Below are positions 56,219-64,000 of a DNA stretch of 64,000 nt, piece by piece. The stretch is from Channallabes apus (Eukaryota > Chordata > Actinopteri > Siluriformes > Clariidae). The notes beneath the pieces are model-generated. The model saw only the letters and a program-made list of their open reading frames with translations. It ran no database searches and had not been told where the DNA came from. The stretch is taken from NCBI GenBank assembly GCA_030522415.1, contig CM060104.1:28241931-28305930 (forward strand), written 5' to 3'. Both the position numbers and the translations under genes were made by a program. Numbering within the stretch: the first letter of the stretch is position 1; every line of letters begins with the position of its first letter.

Positions 56219-56254
<36 letters not shown>
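56206..56254. repeat. (CTAT)n microsatellite
   Basis: About 12 tetranucleotide units with one CCAT variant. Confidence 0.95.
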
Positions 56255-56255
<1 letters not shown>

Positions 56256-57235
56256 GAAAAGATTTAGGTTTATTGTTAAATTATCGTGTGTGTACAGCAT
56301 GTGACTCCGGTCATTTCGGGAAAAACTTCGAATCAGAACCAGCGCCCTGATCTCTGACACGAAAGCGTGTTAATAGAGGATGGAGTCAGCACCATGGACA
56401 GCATCAGGGTCAGCGTTATGAAGCGCCCTCTAGTGGACGGGGTGACTGAGGCCAAGGTGTGACTCCACTCACACACACACTTCAGCTTCGTCACTCATTT
56501 ATTAGAGCAAGAAGGTGATCTTTAGAGCGCTTGAGTTTAAAGTAAATTAATGCATTTAGTTTAGCACAGGAACATAATTTAAAATGAAATGCAGCATATT
56601 TATTCTATAATACAGTATATAACAGAGTGATTTCATTTTATTGTTGAAGTTAACATCAGTTTGACTTCCTGGTGTGTACAGGAAGGTTGACGTCACACTC
56701 TTTTTTTACGTCATGACTTCTGCTCAAAATGCACGAGAACATTTTATCACGTCCTCATCATTATGTTAGTCACATCTCAAGCTGTTTTTTTTTTTTTTTT
56801 TTTTTCCTTGTCTAAATGTGTGTGTGTGTGTTGTGATATCATTCAGGAGGAAAAGCTACACCCCAATCCTCACTTTACTTCCCAAAGCCTTTACACCTCG
56901 CTGAACTCTCTCCTCACTCTAATGTTAGATTTTATTCTAGTCTAATATTAGATCTGACTATTTTATTAAGGTTTAAGTTCTTATTATTAAGTTCACACCA
57001 TAAGCTGGAGACTTTGTCGAGCTTTGTCGAACAGGGGTTTAATTTGTTGTTGTTGTTTTTTATAGTTGACCTGCGAACCAACTGGTTTCAGCTCGTTCAT
57101 TTATTCACAGATAATCATTACATCGACACGTAGGACATACATATTCATCAATGTGCAAATCGTGCAAATTAAATATTCACCTGTTTCTGAAATTGTGTAA
57201 GAAATTCAGTGGAGACGAATAAAATGTGTGAGAGT
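56255..57235. other. No gene recognised
   Basis: Poly-T at 56785-56806; no supported exon. Confidence 0.45.
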
Positions 57236-57760
57236 GAAAAATCTACATGGAAATAATAATATTTCAGTGATGTGTATTAGAAATAAAAGAATAAATAAAT
57301 TAATAAAAAAATACTAAAAGGTTAACACGTAACAAGTAAATGAAAAATATTTGTTTAATATAAATAAATAATCGTTGAAAAAGAAATATAAAAATGAAAT
57401 GAGTAAATAAACAAATAAAAAATACTAAATGGTAAACATAATGCAGATAAAAAAAATAATATATTAATTAATACATACATACATGTGTAATATAAAAATA
57501 ATGAAATAAATAAATAAATGGTAATACATGAGTAAGTAAATAAATATTTTTATTTAAACAAATAAATAAATATTTTTATGAGACAAATATGATAATATAC
57601 AGAAATAAATAATATATTGAAATAAATAAATTATAAAGAAAATAAAAAAAACAGGTTAATAAAAATACTAAATAGTAATACATCAGTAAATAAATAAATA
57701 CATTTATAATATAGAATTGATAATATGCTGTCAATATATAAAATTAATGAATTTTTACAT
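57236..57760. repeat. (AAAT)n-rich degenerate tract
   Basis: AATAAATA words repeat for 500 bases, ending in an (ATT)n run at 57760-57780. Confidence 0.8.
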
Positions 57761-57846
57761 TATTATTATTATTATTATTATGGCTGTTGTGATTATTATT
57801 ATTATTTCTAAAAAAAAATTTATTTGGTCTGTGACTTACCATCTTG

Positions 57847-57868
57847 TGTATGTGTGTGTGTATGCGTG

Positions 57869-57932
<64 letters not shown>

Positions 57933-57994
57933 GGTCAAATTGCAACCTGATAAGACATTGCTGTTTAACCTGGCCCTTCTATCTCATAGAAACT

Positions 57995-58071
<77 letters not shown>

Positions 58072-58121
58072 GAGCTATAATTGTATTACAAATAAATCTT
58101 CCTGTGTGTTCTTTGAATACT

Positions 58122-58159
<38 letters not shown>

Positions 58160-58337
58160 ACTAATAGCCAGAGTCCACCTCTCGCGACTCGTATTAAACC
58201 AGGCAGCGACGTCTTGTTAAAGAATCCATGAGACCTGATTAGTCTGAAAGCTGATGGTTTTATCGCTGGTGAGGGAGAATGAAGCCACGCTGCCTTTAGA
58301 GAGTCGCTGCTTCCTAACACTCTGAGTGAGGCGGGCG

Positions 58338-58390
<53 letters not shown>

Positions 58391-58485
58391 TGTTTCCTGG
58401 TCAACTACACACTCTGCTCGCCTTCCTGTCTCATTAAGACCCGGTGCTGGTGTGCTGGAGATCAGGTTTCATCCTGTGCTTCACA

Positions 58486-58523
<38 letters not shown>

Positions 58524-58541
58524 CACACACACACACACACT
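57847..58541. repeat. Cluster of opposed (TG)n and (CA)n tracts
   Basis: (TG)n 57847-57924, (CA)n 57994-58070, (TG)n 58126-58159, (TG)n 58340-58388 and (CA)n 58483-58541. Long frames on both strands are products of these tracts. Confidence 0.93.
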
Positions 58542-58596
58542 CACATCTTTACACTTTAAACTCGCTGTAAAGTTAGGGCAAGGTTAGTCCTTTTAC

Positions 58597-58626
58597 AGTG
58601 CCGTGCATAAGTATTCACCCCTTTGA

Positions 58627-58630
<4 letters not shown>
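58597..58630. mobile_element. Tc1-like TIR fragment
   Basis: CAGTGCCGTGCATAAGTATT followed by CACCCCTTTGAG is the terminal repeat of a fish Tc1 family. It runs straight into an (TA)n tract and the rest of the element is not visible. Confidence 0.65.

Positions 58631-58686
<56 letters not shown>
58631..58686. repeat. (TA)n microsatellite
   Basis: About 28 TA units. Confidence 0.96.
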
Positions 58687-58689
<3 letters not shown>

Positions 58690-59216
58690 AGTGCAGACAA
58701 TATCCGCCGAGAGTATGGGTGAAATGTCTGTAGTCTGTAAAATCATTTATAAATAAAAGACGTGAAGGTTGTAAATAAAGCCACAGTGGACACAGAAGTA
58801 CATTAATAGCTCTGAAGTGGATTCCCGTCAGTCTTTTGCCGGTTATTGATATAAAATAATCACAAAATTCATCACCAAAAGACAGAAAATAAAATCAGAA
58901 CAATTTCCAGCTACAAGCAAATGAACTACTGTATATTATTATATTATACTCAGCATTTCAGCTCGTAGACGATGGAGTGACTCGCGTTTATATGATAAAC
59001 ATCTCTTTACTGAGCAATAATCACTAATAATCACTGTATGTGGTGTGTGTGATCTGTGTTATTCTCCCTGAAGACGGAGAGCGTCAGTCTGTCTCAGGAC
59101 GCCGGCTCTCACTCCGGCTCCCCACGGGAAGATTTCCAGTAGGACAGCAAAAAACCAGGAAAGCCACAGCAGCCTTTTAGGAAAAGTGTTTTTAATAATG
59201 TAGAGTGTGCTCGAGT
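58690..59216. other. No gene recognised
   Basis: Unique-looking, slightly GC-richer near 59070-59140. Confidence 0.4.
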
Positions 59217-60017
59217 CTAGACACACAGACAGACAGAGACAGACAGAAGAGAAAAAGCATAAGAGTACGAGCGACAAGAAGAGAAAGACAAGGACAGACA
59301 GAAGGAGGAAGAGAGAAGAAGACAGAGTAGAGACAGACAGAGGGACAGACGGAGGGAGACAGAGAGAAGAAGTGTAAGAGTGACAGAAGAAGGGAGACAG
59401 ACAGAAAGATAGGCAGAAGGAGGGAGACAGAGAAAAAGTGTAGGAACACGGACAGACAGACAGACAGACAGAAGGTGGGAAACGGAGAGAAAACAATAAA
59501 ACTAAGAGGAGAAACATCCAGACCGAATGGAGATAAAATAGTGCGAATGAGAGTCAGAGACAGAAAGACTGATAGACAGACAGCGGGACTGAGGGAGAAG
59601 AAGAGTAAGAGTAGAGACAGACAGACAGCAAGTGATGATAGAGAGAAGAAGAACGAGAGTGTAAGAATGAGAGAAGAAAGACTGACTGACAGACAGGAGG
59701 AGGAAGATGGAGAGAAAAAAAGAGTAAGAGTGAAATGAAAGAAGTAGAGAAAGACCGGAAAGACAGGAGGGGAGAGTAGAAAAAGGATAAATAGAGAGAA
59801 GGAGGGATTTAGAGAGAAGAAGAGTAAGAGTAGAGACAGACAGACAGACAGACAGACTGACTGACTGACAGGAGGAGTTAGACGGAGAGGGAAAAAAGTA
59901 AGAGTGAGAAACAGAGAATAAGAGTGAGCGAAGGAGAGACACAGACAGGTAGACAACCAGACAGACGGAAGGGCAAAGAGAGAGAGGGGAGAAGAAAAGA
60001 CAGACAGACTGACAGTC
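59217..60017. repeat. Polypurine tract, degenerate (GACA)n/(GAGA)n
   Basis: About 800 bases of + strand rich in AGAC, AGAG and GAAG words. Its reverse strand gives long Ser/Leu-rich frames (up to 275 codons), which are artefacts of the tract. Confidence 0.9.
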
Positions 60018-60450
60018 ATTATGGGAAGAACAATATGAATAAATAATAATAATAATATTTATTATTATTAGAACCAACATCATGATGTAAATAATATTCT
60101 CTGTAACCAGAACACGGAGTAAACACACACGCAGAGAGAAATGCGTCAGTACGGTGGGAGTTTCGCCCTTTAATGCAGTATAGCTATGTGGAAAAATCCC
60201 ACAATGCCCTGCTTCGGCTTAGCGTCCAGGTGATACAGCAGGTACATTTTACCCACAATGCACAGGAAGTCATACAGCTTATTACTGGCTTCACGAGTAA
60301 CAGAGCTCTGACATGACATAGTGACAGGATTCCATCCAGTCACATGACCACAGAGAACTCTATAGGAGTGATGTAACCATATTATCATGTGACTTATAAC
60401 CAGTCGGAATGTACCATTTGTGTGAAGGGGGTGCGGGGGGGGTGCGGGGA
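60018..60450. other. Spacer between the opposed tracts
   Basis: Contains two ACAATGC words (60200, 60256). A minus-strand stretch at 60290-60180 reads ASNKLYDFLCIVGKMYLLYH and onward without stops, but no splice sites or family support it as an exon. Confidence 0.3.
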
Positions 60451-60511
60451 GTGACACACACACACACACACACACACAAGATAAGACAGAAATCTATCTA
60501 TCTATCTATCG
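60451..60511. repeat. (AC)n and (TCTA)n
   Basis: AC run at 60454-60479 and TCTA units at 60493-60511. Confidence 0.93.
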
Positions 60512-60734
60512 ATGGAAAGCTCCATAAGTATTGGCACCCATGTTTGAGAGCTGGCCCAGGTTTATACTCTGCTCATAAACACATTCTGAGTGTAAACATG
60601 CTCCAGTCACATCTTGTTTATAAGCGTTCATGATAATAATTGTGACATGCAGTTATCTGAGACCTGTCTTTCTTTCATATTAAAGTCTATCCATCTCATT
60701 CCCTGTGTGATGAAGCAGAGGTGCCAATAATTCT

Positions 60735-60896
60735 TAACTATCTATCTGTCTCTCTGTAAACCTGTCTCTTTCAGTTTCATTGTCCAGCCCTTTCCACCCC
60801 CACCTCTCTCTCTCTTCTGTCTGCCTGTCTTTTTCTCTTTTTCCATCTCTCTTCCTTTCTTTCTCTGTCGGTCTCTCTGCCCTTCTCACCTCATTG

Positions 60897-60934
<38 letters not shown>

Positions 60935-61085
60935 GGCTATATTTAAATCTTGCTTCATACATTTCTCTGTCTCTCTCTCTCCTCATCTGTCTGTCTGTCT
61001 TTTTCTTCTTTCTACCTCCCTGTTTATCTCTCTCTCCGTTCCTTTCTGTCTGTCTCGCTCTCCATCTCTCTCTCTCTCTTTCTGT
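60735..61085. repeat. Polypyrimidine tract, degenerate (TCTG)n/(TCTC)n
   Basis: About 350 bases rich in CTCT, CTGT and TTTC on the + strand, the inverse sense of the tract at 59217-60017. Confidence 0.9.
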
Positions 61086-61979
61086 AATTATATTATAGTT
61101 CAGGAAGTCATATCTTACTCACAGTGATGATGATGATTATGAAAATGATGAAGAAGATAAAACAGTATTTGGAACACAGCCAGCCTGGCATTAACAGCCA
61201 CACAGCAGTAACAGGAGGCTGATGTGAGCCGCTGTAGTGTTACTGAAGCAGTGTGTGTGAAGTGTGTGTGTGTGTGAAGTGTGTGTGTATGAGCCACATT
61301 TAGTGTTAGACTTAAGCGTGTGTGTGTTTGTGTGTGCGCTTTACTGGTGTGACACATAATTAGGGAGAGTTAGTTTACAAACTCACTTTATAATCAGAGA
61401 CCATGATGTTCTCTTTCTCTCCGAGAAATTACACATGGGATTAATTTATCTGCAGACGGATTAAACACACATTCATTTGGTTTTGTGAGAACAGACTCGT
61501 GTGAATAAGCTCCGCCCCGTTTCTAATTAAGCTCCTCCTTAATGTGACTGTTGTGTTCACGCGTCCCTACAGTACGAACGTGCTGTGCAAGTGATGTATT
61601 AAGTGATATATTAACGCTTGTGTAAGTGTGTGTAGACGTGTATAGATATGTGCGTCGTGTCTGTAAGCAGAAAGTCATGACCCGTATATTTAAACCGAGC
61701 CGACGCTGATCTCGCTCTCGCTGAACCCGGGAAACGCTTTCAGATTTAAATATAAACTCAACGGCACCGATCGACACCATCGACTCTAAATATAGTGTCG
61801 ACTCCGAGTTCCGTCTCGGTGTGAGTGTTAACACGGAGATTAGCGCACGAAAGCATCACTTCAGACTGTCTGACATGCTGAGAAGAGATAACGCCATGTA
61901 GCAGAGAGTGTGTGTGTGTGTGTGTGGAGAGTAGTGACAGCAGTGACTGATCGTGACAAAACAATATGTCGATAATGAA
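61086..61979. other. No gene recognised
   Basis: (GT)-rich patches at 61252-61335; otherwise unique-looking, no supported exon. Confidence 0.45.
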
Positions 61980-63275
61980 GTGGTCTGAGTGTAACAGTGT
62001 ACTGGGAACTGTGGTCTGAGTGTAACAGTGTAATGGGAACTGTGGTCTAAGTGTAACATTGTACTGGGAACTGTGGTCTAAGTGTAACATTGTACTGGGA
62101 ACTGTGGTCTAAGTGTAACAGTGTACAGGGAACTGTGGTCTGAGTGTAACAGTGTAATGGGAACTGTGGTCTAAGTGTAACATTGTACTGGGAACTGTGG
62201 TCTGAGTGTAACAGTGTACTGGGAACTGTGGTCTAAGTGTAACATTGTACTGGGAACTGTGGTCTGAGTGTAACAGTGTAATGGGAACTGTGGTCTAAGT
62301 GTAACATTGTACTGGGAACTGTGGTCTAAGTGTAACATTGTACTGGGAACTGTGGAATTATTTTTACAGTGTGTACTGGGAACTGTGGTCTAAGTGTAAC
62401 AGTGTAATGGGAACTGTGGTCTGAGTGTAACAGTGTACTGGGAACTGTGGTCTGAGTGTAACATTGTACTGGGAACTGTGGTCTGAGTGTAACATTGTAC
62501 TGGGAACTGTGGTCTAAGTGTAACAGTGTACTGGGAACTGTGGTCTGAGTGTAACATTGTACTGGGAACTGTGGTCTGAGTGTAACATTGTACTGGGAAC
62601 TGTGGTCTAAGTGTAACAGTGTAATGGGAACTGTGGTCTGAGTGTAACAGTGTACTGGGAACTGTGGTCTGAGTGTAACATTGTACTGGGAACTGTGGTC
62701 TGAGTGTAACATTGTAATGGGAACTGTGGTCTGAGTGTAACAGTGTACTCGGAACTGTGGTCTGAGTGTAACAGTGTACTCGGAACTGTGGTCTGAGTGT
62801 AACAGTGTACTGGGATCTGTGGTCTGAGTGTAACAGTGTACTCGGAACTGTCGTCTGAGTGTAACAGTGTAGTGGGAACTGTGGAGTTATTTTTACAGTT
62901 TGTACTGGGAACTGTGGTCTGAGTGTAACAGTGTACTCGGAACTGTGGTCTGAGTTTAACAGTGTACTGGGAACTGTGGTCTGAGTTTAACAGTGTACTG
63001 GGAACTGTGGTCTAAGTGTAACATTGTAATGGGAACTGTGGTCTGAGTGTAACAGTGTACTGGGAACTGTGGTCTGAGTGTAACAGTGTACTGGGAACTG
63101 TGGTCTGAGTGTAACAGTGTACTGGGAACTGTGGAGTTATTTTTACAGTGTGTACTGGGAACTGTGGTCTAAGTGTAACATTGTAATGGGAACTGTGGTC
63201 TGAGTGTAACAGTGTACTGGGAACTGTGGTCTGAGTGTAACAGTGTACTGGGAACTGTGGTCTGAGTGTAACAGA
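61980..63275. repeat. 31-bp minisatellite, about 42 units
   Basis: Unit ACTGGGAACTGTGGTCTGAG + TGTAACAGTGT, with frequent variants: AATGGG for ACTGGG, CTAAGT for CTGAGT, CATTGT for CAGTGT, ACTCGG later on. Three longer variant units with GGA(A/G)TTATTTTTACAG occur at 62354, 62883 and 63133. The array is tight, with no other insertions. Long reverse-strand frames come from the repeat. Confidence 0.97.
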
Positions 63276-63536
63276 GCCCAGTGGATTACTGCCAGTTTTT
63301 GGAGGTCATCCATTTGCTATATTATCGGCCAAAGTTAAATTGGTTATTGAAAACTGATTTATTTATTTATTCATTTATTAAAAACCATGTAGTAATAAAT
63401 CAGGTCACATGCTGCTCAGCCAGAAATGGCAAAAAGTCTGGATGAAAGAGAACCTCAGACACTCGTACACTACTGTGTGTTAGTGCTAACAGATGGGGAG
63501 GGAGGCGTTCATCACAGCGTGTGTTTGTGTTTGTTT

Positions 63537-63538
<2 letters not shown>
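63276..63538. other. Flank of the minisatellite
   Basis: Unique-looking with a (TTTA) patch near 63357-63375. Confidence 0.4.

Positions 63539-63571
<33 letters not shown>
63539..63571. repeat. (GT)n microsatellite
   Basis: About 16 GT units, then an A-rich run. Confidence 0.95.
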
Positions 63572-63575
<4 letters not shown>

Positions 63576-63718
63576 AAAAAAAAAAATTATGTGTGTGTAA
63601 GGAAGCGGCGTGCGTTCCTACCGAGCGAGAGTGATAACGAGCCACGGCGTGTGAGCTTCAATCTGAGCCTGAGCCTTATCTGTCCCTGTATCATGGATGG
63701 CTTGATACACTTACTCAC

Positions 63719-63720
<2 letters not shown>

Positions 63721-63761
<41 letters not shown>
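63721..63761. repeat. (AC)n microsatellite
   Basis: About 20 AC units, opposite in sense to the (GT)n 150 bases upstream. Confidence 0.95.
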
Positions 63762-63764
<3 letters not shown>

Positions 63765-64000
63765 GCCTGCTCGCTCTTTCTCAATCTCGTACCCATTCTC
63801 TCCCTGTCTCTCTCTTCTCTGTCTGTCTCCTGCGCGAACACGGGATGACAAATTGCACCAACGACATGCTGATGAGCAAAATTTAGACCAAACTCACACC
63901 ATCTGACTTTAAATAAAAGTGTGCGTTTATAGACGAATAGAAATCTATGTCTTAAAATGCATATCTTGCTGTTTCTATATTTAACACGATGTCGTGTTGT

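Noticed and set aside
59192..60128. Long Ser/Leu/Val-rich frames on the minus strand (up to 275 codons)
   Set aside because: Direct result of the degenerate purine tract, which has no stops in some frames; the look of membrane segments is an artefact.
62326..62712. 128-codon minus-strand frame with a repeating HSDHSSQYNVTLRPQFP-type pattern
   Set aside because: Translation of the 31-bp minisatellite in rotating frames; no upstream exon or promoter.
61980..63275. CRISPR-like regular repeats
   Set aside because: Units are head-to-tail with no spacers, in a vertebrate context; this is a minisatellite.

Overview
The window looks like a stretch of teleost fish genome, probably an otophysan and plausibly a catfish. 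That placement is inferred from the repeat families (Tc1/mariner relics, tRNA-derived SINEs whose head carries the B box GGTTCGATTCC, hAT MITEs with CAGAGGTGGAAAG ends) and from the abundance of (AC)n, (AT)n and (GATA)n-type microsatellites. No bacterial gene organisation, tRNA gene, rRNA gene or CRISPR array was seen.

Only one intact protein gene is present: an intronless prmt6 (type I protein arginine methyltransferase) at 32202-33269 on the + strand. It has a TATA-less promoter carrying a ZNF143-like and an ETS-like site, and a polyadenylation signal about 170 bases after the stop. A GC-richer, UTR-like block at about 54300-54889, ending in a good splice donor, may be a 5' exon of the next gene. 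In vertebrates PRMT6 is followed by NTNG1, so ntng1 is the first guess, but that rests on synteny and not on coding sequence.

The rest is intergenic DNA made of layered mobile-element debris. Region by region: 1-2290 broken Ty3/gypsy pol; 2308-3460 hAT-type MITE next to it; 4.1-4.7 kb Tc1 relic; 6.3-9.5 kb decayed AGAACC tandem array; 10.1-12.7 kb Tc1 relic followed by a TIR element; 13.8-16.4 kb SINEs, Tc1 fragments and an inverted-repeat element; 18.0-18.8 kb Tc1 relic; 20.1-21.9 kb a TA-flanked TIR element with an inverted partner; 24.6-26.4 kb another TIR element; 28.2-29.7 kb Tc1, LINE and hAT pieces and a striking array of palindromic hexamers on a ~21-bp lattice; 30.5-31.7 kb Tc1, SINE and L1-like pieces; 32-33.5 kb prmt6; 33.9-46 kb SINEs, a Tc1 relic, a pogo-type MITE, two strong hairpins and CpG-rich patches; 46.5-53.6 kb foldback MITE, two Tc1 elements and two hAT elements with perfect 8-bp target duplications; 54-58.7 kb possible exon and simple repeats; 59.2-61.1 kb opposed polypurine and polypyrimidine tracts; 61.98-63.28 kb a 31-bp minisatellite of about 42 units.

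The genes do not form a pathway. The most unusual signals are the 21-bp palindrome lattice, the minisatellite whose reverse strand is open because 31 is not a multiple of 3, the snap-back MITE, the inverted TIR pair, and two perfect hairpins with no assigned function. All family names come from recognition by eye, without database searches.
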